DNA of 7,043 nt from Candidatus Aminicenantota bacterium (GTDB lineage: Bacteria > Acidobacteriota > Aminicenantia > UBA2199). Positions 1 to 6,433 of the stretch are shown piece by piece. A program made the position numbers and the translations under genes. Where the stretch lies: NCBI GenBank assembly GCA_020355945.1, contig CP070627.1:1568965-1576007 (forward strand), written 5' to 3'. Every line of letters begins with the position of its first letter. Position 1 is the first letter of the stretch. The notes beneath the pieces are model-generated. The model worked only from the letters and a program-made list of their open reading frames with translations, ran no database searches and was not told where the DNA came from.

Positions 1-348
1 GACCAGCAGCGAAAATTTGAATTGGATTTCAAAACGCATCCCCGGTTTAACTCGTTATATGAAGTGGTAAAGAAGCAGTTAAAATATCCCGAATATTTCC
101 CGTTAACGAGGTATTTTCATGCGGCGGACCAAAAAGTATATGTGCGGACCTATAAAGAAGTGAAGGGAGAGAGTGAATTTTTCATCTTTACTATTGAGGG
201 GAAATTGTTGAAACACGTCATGCTGCCGGTCAAAGAGAAAGATGCCCTGGAGTCCTATCCTTATACCATCCGGAACGGGAAATTTTATCAATTGGTGGAG
301 AATGAACAGACTGAAGAATGGGAACTGCATGTGGGGAAGATAGAATAA
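1..348 (+). CDS. C-terminal part of a 6-bladed beta-propeller-like protein (partial)
   Basis: The reading frame is open from the first base of the window, so the 5' end lies outside it; 115 codons and the TAA stop are visible. The visible part alternates short beta-strands and turns, for example FFIFTIEGKLLKHVMLP, then a YPYTIRNGKFYQLVEN segment, then WELHVGKIE at the C-terminus. A strand pattern of 'F-x-hydrophobic-F-x-x-x-G-K-hydrophobic' followed by 'NGKFYQL' is what I expect of blades in secreted 6-bladed beta-propeller (NHL-like) proteins of Aminicenantes- and Bacteroidota-like bacteria. A signal peptide or lipobox would be in the missing part. The ATG-less start that could be drawn at codon 22 (a TTG) is not convincing, because the codons before it are equally coding-like. 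Function unknown, with no evident link to the downstream operon. The family call rests on recalled pattern, not on a search. Confidence 0.55.
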   Translation, partial: DQQRKFELDFKTHPRFNSLYEVVKKQLKYPEYFPLTRYFHAADQKVYVRTYKEVKGESEFFIFTIEGKLLKHVMLPVKEKDALESYPYTIRNGKFYQLVENEQTEEWELHVGKIE

Positions 349-373
349 CCTTTACCTATTTTTTAGAAATATA

Positions 374-402
374 TTGAATTTTCTCTTTTTGTGTGGTAAA
401 AT
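374..402 (+). promoter_or_regulatory. candidate sigma70-type promoter for the radical SAM operon
   Basis: TTGAAT (374-379) and TAAAAT (397-402) are separated by exactly 17 nt. They match the -35 (4 of 6) and -10 (5 of 6) consensus at the ideal spacing. They lie in the AT-rich gap after the left-edge gene, and no other gap of comparable size precedes the operon. A transcript starting near 409 would have a leader of about 155 nt that includes the hairpin at 503-538. I looked for the Bacteroidota-type pair TTTG/TAnnTTTG in the same gap and found no correctly spaced match. AT-rich DNA yields such matches by chance, so this is only a candidate. Confidence 0.4.
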
Positions 403-502
403 TATTTTTCCTTTTCCGGTAAAATCAGACATACTTAAGTGGAAAAAAATTGAGTTGGCATGGTGAAAAGGAGGAAGGCAAGATTGCTTAGTCCTTAAGA
501 GC

Positions 503-560
503 GGGAGCTTGCGTGCGCCACGAAGGTGGTGCACTCCCAGAGGGTTAGATTAAAGTATAA
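503..560 (+). other. structured leader segment; possible fragment of a group II intron 5' end
   Basis: In an otherwise AT-rich gap, GTGCGCCAC (513-521) and GTGGTGCAC (526-534) form a 9-bp stem with one G-U pair and a GAAG loop. GGGA (503-506) and TCCC (535-538) can extend it across an internal bulge. A second small hairpin follows, in which GTTA (544-547 region) pairs with TAAC around a TTAAAG loop, ending just before the ATG at 565. The order 'GTGCG at the start of a stem, then a GGTTA-GAT-AAAGT-TAAC hairpin' resembles the first part of bacterial group II introns (5' GUGYG, then a stem with a GAAAGU-like loop). No intron domain V, no reverse transcriptase and no 3' end are present, so at best it is a relic. 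It could equally be a regulatory leader folded over the translation start of the next gene. Confidence 0.35.
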
Positions 561-564
561 CGCT

Positions 565-1437
565 ATGAACGAGGATGCTGCCTTATTTTTAGAAGAGCTA
601 AAGCAAGGGATTGCATGTTCGGATATCGCCAGGAAAATCAATTCGGTGATTTTGCTTGGGTCGGTCGTTGGAAAGGAATGGGTAAAGGGAAGAAGTGATA
701 TCGATACTATTGTTATAGTTAATGATAAGAGAGATAAGTCAATCGTATGGCACTTCATGAACGAAGCATTTTTAATGCTGGATAAAAAACATTCCCTGGG
801 CTTGAAGAAAACACTATTGCCAGAAAAAACGGGAAATTTAATATCAAATATCATATATAGGATTCACCTTTTTATCACAAACCCCATTATCGTATATTCC
901 ATCGACGAGGTCAGATCAAATTTTAGCGGATTCGTAGATGCACGAACATGGCTAAATAGGGTGTTGTTTTCTCCAATTAATGTTTGCCTGTTCCAGATGA
1001 AGACAACAGCAGTGACACTGTATGGGGAGGATCATCTCCCTACACTTGAGGTCGGAAAGACCACCTTGTTTGAAAAAATTCGTCTATTAGCTGGTAAGAT
1101 AAATATCGCATTAAGTGCGCTTATAGTTTTGCCTTTTTTGCCTGTTCTTGCGGCAAGATTACTTTACAAAATATCCCGTTATGAAATCGCGAGTTTTTTC
1201 TACTGTAATAATGTGATTCTAGAAGATGAGAGAAGAGAGGTGTTTTTTCGCAAAATCCTTCCTGTTCCTTTCGTAATTGACTATCTGAATACTCAGGCTG
1301 AGATGAGAAGAACTGATTATAAAAATGTGGATCGATATGCGGTGATGAAGCTTTTGTGTCAAACACTGAAATTTCTCTATGTGTCTCAATCGCGTCTCTT
1401 TTTTAGTAGGCGATGGACTGATAAAATCGATGTTTAA
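565..1437 (+). CDS. nucleotidyltransferase-fold protein with a hydrophobic segment
   Basis: The product is 290 residues from the ATG at 565. A longer reading from a GTG at 526 would add 13 residues lying inside the strong hairpin, so I prefer the ATG; neither start has a good ribosome binding site. Residues 28-52 (VILLGSVVGKEW...SDIDTIVIV) match the signature of the DNA polymerase beta-type nucleotidyltransferase superfamily: hydrophobic strand, G32-S33, then D45-x-D47, the expected metal-binding pair. LYGEDHLP near residues 152-159 recalls the LYG-x-D element of aminoglycoside adenylyltransferase-like proteins. A third catalytic carboxylate is not obvious. Residues about 179-200 (from INIALSALIVLPFLPV to AARLL) are hydrophobic enough for a membrane helix or a buried helix, which is unusual for soluble members. 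It would transfer a nucleotide to an acceptor that cannot be identified. It is the first gene of the operon, 15 nt before the first radical SAM gene. Confidence 0.72.
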   Translation: MNEDAALFLEELKQGIACSDIARKINSVILLGSVVGKEWVKGRSDIDTIVIVNDKRDKSIVWHFMNEAFLMLDKKHSLGLKKTLLPEKTGNLISNIIYRIHLFITNPIIVYSIDEVRSNFSGFVDARTWLNRVLFSPINVCLFQMKTTAVTLYGEDHLPTLEVGKTTLFEKIRLLAGKINIALSALIVLPFLPVLAARLLYKISRYEIASFFYCNNVILEDERREVFFRKILPVPFVIDYLNTQAEMRRTDYKNVDRYAVMKLLCQTLKFLYVSQSRLFFSRRWTDKIDV

Positions 1438-1452
1438 ATTAAGTTGGTTACC

Positions 1453-2934
1453 ATGAGCGAGCAATTATATATAAAAAGCCCCTTTGTTTTTGAATATCAA
1501 ATCAGCGAGGGGGTTTGTTGTCTTTATAATTCTATCACGATTGATGTTATGTATGTGCTGGATAAAAGAACGAATGAGTTGTGGGATAGGTTTGAAAGAG
1601 GAACGGCTATAAATTTTGATGGAATGATGAAGAGTGATTTTCTTTATGCGCTACTAAAAAAAAGGTTTATCGTCAAGAGTGAGGAAGGGTTAATCGACGA
1701 TATAATAAGTAGAGCGGAAAAAGAGGTAAGGGTTAGGGATAGTAATATAAAAATACTATATGTAGTTCCGACTTTAAAATGTAACCTTGACTGCAAATAT
1801 TGCCATATCGAATATCTCCCTTCTAAATACAAGGAATTGGATATTGACCCTTCCTCAATTGATAAGGGCCTGAAATTATTTTTTAGATATGCCGATGTAA
1901 ATGAGAAACTGGAGATAATTTTTTACGGGGGCGAACCTTTTCTCAGGTTTGATTTGGTGGAGTATGTTGTGGATAGATGCCGCTCAGAGTACGGTAAATA
2001 TAATCTCAAATATACGGTTTTTACGAATGCAACAATGATAAAAGAGGAACAAGTAAAATTCATTAAAGATAATCATTTGTTCCTTATTGTTTCGTTGGAT
2101 GGTGATAAATGCGTTAATGATATCAGTCGTCATTACAAATCCGGGAAGGGCAGTTTCGAGGATATTAGGCAGTGTTGCCAAATGCTAAGGCGTTACGATG
2201 TTAAATTTGGAGTTTCTTTAGTGATGGGAACTCACAATATTGATCGTCTCGAAGAATGCGTTCGTTATATAATGAATGAGATCAGGCCGGTGGATCTTGG
2301 AATTAGTACGTTACATCTTTTCCCGGATGGTGGTCATCCATATGAAGTTCCGATTGAATCGCTAACGGAAAGGATGATTGAGGTTTTCAAACTAGTAAGG
2401 ACAAAGAATTTTTACGTTGAACATTTGTTTAGGCGAATTCGTCCATTCGTTGAACAAAAAATTCGCTGGAAGGATTGCCCATCCTGTGGAAATAAACTGT
2501 TGATATATCCAAAGAATAGAATTGGTTTTTGTGAAGCCTTTATGGGTACCGATAATTATAATGTTGACCTGGATGGGTTTGATCTTGAGACCGATGAAGG
2601 TTATAAACAGTGGTCAGCGCGTTCTCCATTGCTTAATAGACCTTGTTACGAATGCCCAGCTATTGGCATATGTGGTGGTGGATGTCCGTATGATGCCTTC
2701 GTATCAAAAGGGTCTATTATGGAAGTGGATGAACGTCGCTGCGTGCAGTCGAAGAAGCTATTGGCATGGTTATTGGATGACCTTTATAATACATTTCCCA
2801 TAAGAAATGTGGATTGTGGTTATTACATGCCCACGCCAGAGGATAGAAGACGTTTGTATGGAAATATTGTTTTTGGATCGCATATCCCGTTACAAACATA
2901 TTCGAGTGCGGGGGAGAAGGACGTAAAGCTGTAA
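1453..2934 (+). CDS. radical SAM/SPASM enzyme 1, peptide maturase-like
   Basis: The product is 493 residues from the ATG at 1453; a TTG nine bases upstream is less likely. Residues about 8-85 form a small domain (ending in LLKKRFIVKSEE) that looks like the PqqD/RRE-type peptide-binding domain often fused to peptide-modifying radical SAM enzymes; this part is inferred. The radical SAM core has C110-x3-C114-x2-C117 (CNLDCKYC) for the SAM-bound 4Fe-4S cluster, FYGGEP at 157-162, and VSLDG at 213-217. The SPASM region has C345 and C360 (with G358 shortly before C360), then C398-x2-C401-x5-C407-x3-C411 within ICGGGCPYDA, and C430. C342 is an extra candidate ligand. This supports two auxiliary clusters. 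The family includes sulfatase maturases and RiPP maturases; no sulfatase is nearby, so a peptide substrate is more likely. Its C-terminal tail CGYYMPTPED resembles that of the third radical SAM protein (4958-6364). Confidence 0.9.
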   Translation: MSEQLYIKSPFVFEYQISEGVCCLYNSITIDVMYVLDKRTNELWDRFERGTAINFDGMMKSDFLYALLKKRFIVKSEEGLIDDIISRAEKEVRVRDSNIKILYVVPTLKCNLDCKYCHIEYLPSKYKELDIDPSSIDKGLKLFFRYADVNEKLEIIFYGGEPFLRFDLVEYVVDRCRSEYGKYNLKYTVFTNATMIKEEQVKFIKDNHLFLIVSLDGDKCVNDISRHYKSGKGSFEDIRQCCQMLRRYDVKFGVSLVMGTHNIDRLEECVRYIMNEIRPVDLGISTLHLFPDGGHPYEVPIESLTERMIEVFKLVRTKNFYVEHLFRRIRPFVEQKIRWKDCPSCGNKLLIYPKNRIGFCEAFMGTDNYNVDLDGFDLETDEGYKQWSARSPLLNRPCYECPAIGICGGGCPYDAFVSKGSIMEVDERRCVQSKKLLAWLLDDLYNTFPIRNVDCGYYMPTPEDRRRLYGNIVFGSHIPLQTYSSAGEKDVKL

Positions 2935-2952
2935 GTGCTTTGATCGGTTTAT

Positions 2953-3891
2953 ATGGAAAAGCAAATTGTTTTAATCAGTTGCCCGGTAGGCAAGCTTGCC
3001 AGGAGATGCTTTGAAGATGGTTTTGCTCAACTTAAGCGCATTGAGTTGGTGTTTTGTGATCGGTCAGCTTTGGGTTTTGAAAGCTATCTTTCACAGGCGA
3101 GTATAGTTGTTGATTGGCAGTTGTCTGCAGAAGAGATTGTTGACGCAGAGAATCTTAAGTTTTTTTACTGCTGGGGGGTTGGCACGGATAAAATAGATCT
3201 TGCGAGCTTAAGAGCCAGGGGCGTTTTGGTAAGAAAGCTCAATGTGTTTTGCGCTCGGTCTATTGCTGAATATGTTCTTATGCAAGTTTTGGTTTGGGAG
3301 CGCGAGTTGTTAAAATGGAATGAGAAGGGTAAGACCGGTCATTGGCTTTGGCACGAAAGGAACGATTTTTTATTTAGGGAATTGTCTGACTTAAATATCG
3401 TAATTCTTGGACTGGGTTCTATTGGTAAGGAAATCGCAAAATTATTTAGCAAACTTGGTACACGTCCATATGTTGCTACCAGGAACAAAAACGCGCATTG
3501 GGATGATTTAGAATTTTGCGACGTGATAAGCTTCTCCGATATTTACGAGGTTTTGCCAACATGTGATTATCTTTCAGTTAACATTCCCCTTGATGAGTCT
3601 ACGGTTCATATTATTGATAAAAAGATACTATCAATGTTAAATAACAGAAGTGTTATTATTAACACGTCGAGGGGGAGAATAATTTACGAAAAGGATTTGG
3701 TTTATTATTTAAGAAACAACCTTATAAGGGGAGCATCATTGGATGTAACCTTAAAGGAACCGCTGCCCGAAAATAATGCTTTTTCAGGATTGGACAACGT
3801 GATCATTACATGTCATCATTCAGGTTATTCCAGATTGGCGGTAGTGAATTTCTGTAATGCGCTGATTGATGACGTTCGGAGGATTTATTAA
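2953..3891 (+). CDS. D-2-hydroxyacid dehydrogenase family, NAD(P)-dependent
   Basis: The product is 312 residues, the usual size for this family, which reduces 2-keto acids to 2-hydroxy acids or the reverse in the cytoplasm. WGVGTDKID (74-82) is the conserved GVGxDxID turn of the substrate domain. ILGLGSIGKEIA (151-162) is the Rossmann GxGxxG dinucleotide site. INTSRGRII (236-244) carries the substrate-binding arginine R240. DVTLKEPLP (264-272) supplies the catalytic glutamate E269. TCHHSG (286-291) carries the catalytic H288, with a cysteine where most members have proline (TPH). All three catalytic residues are therefore present. The gene sits between two radical SAM genes, 18 nt after the first and 47 nt before the second, so it probably acts in the same pathway, for example on a keto or hydroxy group made or exposed by the modifying enzymes. 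The substrate cannot be predicted. No clear ribosome binding site precedes the ATG, which may mean coupling to the gene before. Confidence 0.9.
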   Translation: MEKQIVLISCPVGKLARRCFEDGFAQLKRIELVFCDRSALGFESYLSQASIVVDWQLSAEEIVDAENLKFFYCWGVGTDKIDLASLRARGVLVRKLNVFCARSIAEYVLMQVLVWERELLKWNEKGKTGHWLWHERNDFLFRELSDLNIVILGLGSIGKEIAKLFSKLGTRPYVATRNKNAHWDDLEFCDVISFSDIYEVLPTCDYLSVNIPLDESTVHIIDKKILSMLNNRSVIINTSRGRIIYEKDLVYYLRNNLIRGASLDVTLKEPLPENNAFSGLDNVIITCHHSGYSRLAVVNFCNALIDDVRRIY

Positions 3892-3921
3892 AACTAAGAT
3901 ATTGGAATTTATTGATAGGTT

Positions 3922-3927
3922 AGGAGG
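3922..3927 (+). promoter_or_regulatory. strong ribosome binding site AGGAGG
   Basis: A perfect AGGAGG ends 11 nt before the ATG at 3939. It is the only full-consensus Shine-Dalgarno sequence at a gene start in the operon; the others have weak or no sites (the last gene has AAGGA at 4943-4947). It sits in the longest spacer inside the cluster (47 nt). It fixes the start of the short radical SAM gene and suggests that this gene is translated independently of its neighbours. Confidence 0.7.
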
Positions 3928-3938
3928 TAGATCGCACG

Positions 3939-4937
3939 ATGTTTTCTGTTGGCATTGGAATTACTGACGCATGCAACTACAATTGCCGGCATTGTTATTC
4001 TAGAACTGGAAAGCCGCCGCTGTACTTTAATTTCGAGCATTTTAAGAGATTGTTGGAGAATAACACTATTGAGTCGATTAATTTTGGAACCGGAGAATCT
4101 GCTTGTCACGATGATTTTAGGAAATTTTTCCACTTCTCCGCTGATAATCATATAAAAACCTGCTTAACGAGTAATGGCTATTCGGTGAATCTTCTTACTG
4201 ATGATGAGTTGAAGCTTTTTAATGATATTGATTTTTCCCTGGATTTCGCAAGTTCACATGAACACGATAAGTTCAGAGGGAGGGGGGCATTCAAGAATGT
4301 AGTGAAGGGAATCCAGCGATGTAAAAATTTGGGTGTGGAATGTTCCATTGTTTTTACAGCGATGGCATGCAATTACAAAGCAGTTAAAGACCTAACCAGG
4401 CTAGCGAAAGAGTTGGTGGTAAATTTAAGGATAAATATCTATAAACCAGTTAATACTACTAAACATAATCTAAGCTATTCTCAATTTTGGTATTTAATTA
4501 AATATTTGGTGGATCATACCAGGTTTATCGCCTGCTCCGAGCCGATCGTGAATACTGTTCTTAAAAATGCAAGAAAGGGTGATGGAATACCATGCGGAAA
4601 GGCCAGTGTCAGGATAAAACCCTCAGGGCAATTGGTGCCATGTGTTTACCTGGGCGCATCCAACGTTTCATTACCTGATGTGGGTTTTGTCATTCCGTCC
4701 AGGATCGAAGGATATGAGGATTTTCATACTTTCTTGCCCGAGTTTTGCGCAGATTGCGAAAAACGTAAAATTTGTAATGGGGGTTGTGCATCGCGAAGAT
4801 ATTACCTGGGTGGTCTAAATACAGCGGACCCTTACTGCCCCTATCGGAACGATGAAGATTTCACTTTAGAGTGTACCTGGGCTGATAAGGTTGATTTGGT
4901 GCATGCTAACTATTTGTGTACGTTAATTGTGAAGTAA
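3939..4937 (+). CDS. radical SAM/SPASM enzyme 2, short form with GTGE motif
   Basis: The product is 332 residues. It begins almost directly with the radical SAM core, without an N-terminal peptide-binding domain: C12-x3-C16-x2-C19 (CNYNCRHCY) binds the SAM cluster. The motif that is usually GGEP reads FGTGESACHDD (49-59). The second glycine is replaced by threonine in the G-T-G-E order, although E53 is kept. A basic stretch with RGRGAF (113-118) and INIYKP (165-170) follows, as in other members of the family. The SPASM domain is complete: C219 and C235 (G230 before it), C270-x2-C273-x5-C279-x3-C283, and C300. It could thus carry three 4Fe-4S clusters. It is shorter than, and distinct from, the two other radical SAM proteins of the operon, so it probably performs a different modification. 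It is 20 nt upstream of the last operon gene. Substrate unknown. Confidence 0.9.
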   Translation: MFSVGIGITDACNYNCRHCYSRTGKPPLYFNFEHFKRLLENNTIESINFGTGESACHDDFRKFFHFSADNHIKTCLTSNGYSVNLLTDDELKLFNDIDFSLDFASSHEHDKFRGRGAFKNVVKGIQRCKNLGVECSIVFTAMACNYKAVKDLTRLAKELVVNLRINIYKPVNTTKHNLSYSQFWYLIKYLVDHTRFIACSEPIVNTVLKNARKGDGIPCGKASVRIKPSGQLVPCVYLGASNVSLPDVGFVIPSRIEGYEDFHTFLPEFCADCEKRKICNGGCASRRYYLGGLNTADPYCPYRNDEDFTLECTWADKVDLVHANYLCTLIVK

Positions 4938-4957
4938 GTTAAAAGGAATCTTGTAGT

Positions 4958-6364
4958 ATGGGTAGTCCTCATATGTTTATTCCAGAGTATGTGCATATCT
5001 ACAATTTTGATGACTTGACATGCCTCTTTAATAGCTATAATTCGGAGGTGCTTTTTATTCGAGGGAATATAGGAAGATGGTTGTGTGATAACCTGAAGAA
5101 TCCAATACGAATAGATGAGAAAATGACTAATCTAATAGATGTATTAAAGAGAAAGAAGATGCTCCTGGGAAGTTCCAGTGAGCTTCGTCCGTTAATACCA
5201 AATAAGGTCGATTATTTTGCAAAAATGTATTTACTTCTGAGTCTGATATGCAATCTGCGATGTAGTTATTGTACCATAAGGCATAACGTTAAAAATGCTA
5301 AAAATGTGCTTCTTACGGAGAGAGAAATGGCTAACAGTCTTGAACTATTCTTTAGTGATTTGGAGCATGAAAGGCCAAAAGAAATTACGCTTTACGGTGG
5401 AGAGCCTCTTAAAAATCCTGTGGTCATGAGAAGATTTTTTGATTTAATCTCCCCATATCAGAAGAGCAATAACTTAAAAATCACCATCATTACCAATGGA
5501 ACCCTTTTTACCGAGGAGTGGGTTGAAATATTTAGGAAACATAATGTGTTTGTAATCGTTTCAGTCGATGGAACAGAAGAGATACACAATAAATATAGAG
5601 TTGATGAGAATGGAAAGGGATCGTTCAGTCGGGTAATGGAAGGTTTTGAATTAATGAGGAATAGCGGTTTGAAGAAAGGTATTTCTCTGGTCATTACCCC
5701 CCATAATATTAATAAACTGAAGGAGATCGTTCATTTCTTTAAGGAAAATCTTTCGATAGACTCGGTGGGTTTTACTATCGGTCATCTGGAGCCGTTGGAC
5801 ATTGGATATTTTGATGATACCTTTGTGAAAAGAATTATCGATGCCCTTGATTATTGCGCTGAGATTCAACTGTGGAATGAGCAGTTGATGAAAAAGGTCA
5901 AATTCCTTATTGATGGTAAAACAAGGTTTTTCGGATGCCCCGTATCCGAGGGTGGGTGTATGATAAGGATCCTTCCTGGTGGAGATATCTCCTTGTGTGA
6001 GAATTTTGGTCTAAGGAATTTGTGCATATTGGGAAATGTTAATAATAATTTGTCTAAGAGCGATGTAGTGGGGCATAGATACCTGGTCGAGTGGTACTCA
6101 AGATATTTTACGAATAATGGTGAATGTAGAAGATGTAAGTCGATTAGTATCTGTGGTGGTGGATGTCCCTATGACGCGTGGTTGAAAAACCGTGATATGA
6201 TGAGTGTGGAGGAAAGGAATTGCCTCATCTGCAACGGGATTGTTGATTGGTATGTTCAAAAATTATATGAGAAGAGTGTTCAGCTTTTTGATCCGAAACA
6301 AGATGTTTATTGGTGTCCACCAAAAGATGTTCGATGCAGTGTAATTCCTGCCAGGGATTTATAA
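4958..6364 (+). CDS. radical SAM/SPASM enzyme 3, paralogue of enzyme 1
   Basis: The product is 468 residues from the ATG at 4958, preceded by AAGGA; an ATG five codons later (4973) is also possible. Residues about 7-75 form an N-terminal region that aligns with that of the first radical SAM protein and may be an RRE-like peptide-binding domain. The core has C98-x3-C102-x2-C105 (CNLRCSYC), LYGGEP (145-150) and VSVDG (201-205). The SPASM domain has C334 and C347 (G342 before it), C390-x2-C393-x5-C399-x3-C403 in ICGGGCPYDA, and C422; C327 and C425 are additional cysteines. SLVITPHNINKLKE (243-256) matches SLVMGTHNIDRLEE in the first protein. The tail DVYWCPPKDVRC resembles CGYYMPTPEDRR there. 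The pair is therefore an old duplication that kept its overall plan. It is the last gene of the operon and faces the Rpn-family gene. Substrate unknown; a peptide is inferred. Confidence 0.9.
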   Translation: MGSPHMFIPEYVHIYNFDDLTCLFNSYNSEVLFIRGNIGRWLCDNLKNPIRIDEKMTNLIDVLKRKKMLLGSSSELRPLIPNKVDYFAKMYLLLSLICNLRCSYCTIRHNVKNAKNVLLTEREMANSLELFFSDLEHERPKEITLYGGEPLKNPVVMRRFFDLISPYQKSNNLKITIITNGTLFTEEWVEIFRKHNVFVIVSVDGTEEIHNKYRVDENGKGSFSRVMEGFELMRNSGLKKGISLVITPHNINKLKEIVHFFKENLSIDSVGFTIGHLEPLDIGYFDDTFVKRIIDALDYCAEIQLWNEQLMKKVKFLIDGKTRFFGCPVSEGGCMIRILPGGDISLCENFGLRNLCILGNVNNNLSKSDVVGHRYLVEWYSRYFTNNGECRRCKSISICGGGCPYDAWLKNRDMMSVEERNCLICNGIVDWYVQKLYEKSVQLFDPKQDVYWCPPKDVRCSVIPARDL

Positions 6365-6379
6365 TTTTGAATGATGGGG

Positions 6380-6419
6380 ACAGGTAATTTATTTTCTGAC
6401 AGCAGCCATTCTTGCCTGT
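6380..6419. terminator. weak hairpin in the convergent spacer, possible terminator
   Basis: ACAGGTAA (6380-6387) can pair with TTGCCTGT (6412-6419) over 8 bp with one G-T pair, leaving a loop of about 24 nt and followed by a T-rich stretch (TTTGTCTTTTG). It lies between the convergent ends of the operon and the minus-strand gene, where a terminator is expected. The long loop and interrupted T run make it a poor intrinsic terminator. Confidence 0.25.
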
Positions 6420-6433
6420 TTGTCTTTTGTATT

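Noticed and set aside
374..466. A 30-codon ORF from TTG at 374 (ends in KKIELAW) as a precursor peptide
   Set aside because: It has no ATG and no ribosome binding site, overlaps the candidate promoter, and its Phe/Ile/Lys-rich composition is what AT-rich non-coding DNA gives by chance.
509..553. Short frame starting LRAPRRWCTPRG in the leader as a peptide gene
   Set aside because: It lies wholly inside the strong hairpin and needs a TTG start without a ribosome binding site; the RNA structure explains the base pattern better.
526..564. GTG at 526 as start of the nucleotidyltransferase
   Set aside because: The extra 13 residues fall within the hairpin stem and lack a ribosome binding site; the ATG at 565 gives a normal N-terminus ahead of the conserved motif.
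495..854. Minus-strand ORF of 119 codons opposite the nucleotidyltransferase
   Set aside because: It lies across the leader and the start of a gene with a clear family signature; its composition is that of an antisense shadow with no recognisable motif.
1453..2934. Anaerobic sulfatase-maturating enzyme for the long radical SAM proteins
   Set aside because: The SPASM layout is compatible, but no sulfatase is in the window, and the N-terminal RRE-like region is not typical of sulfatase maturases.
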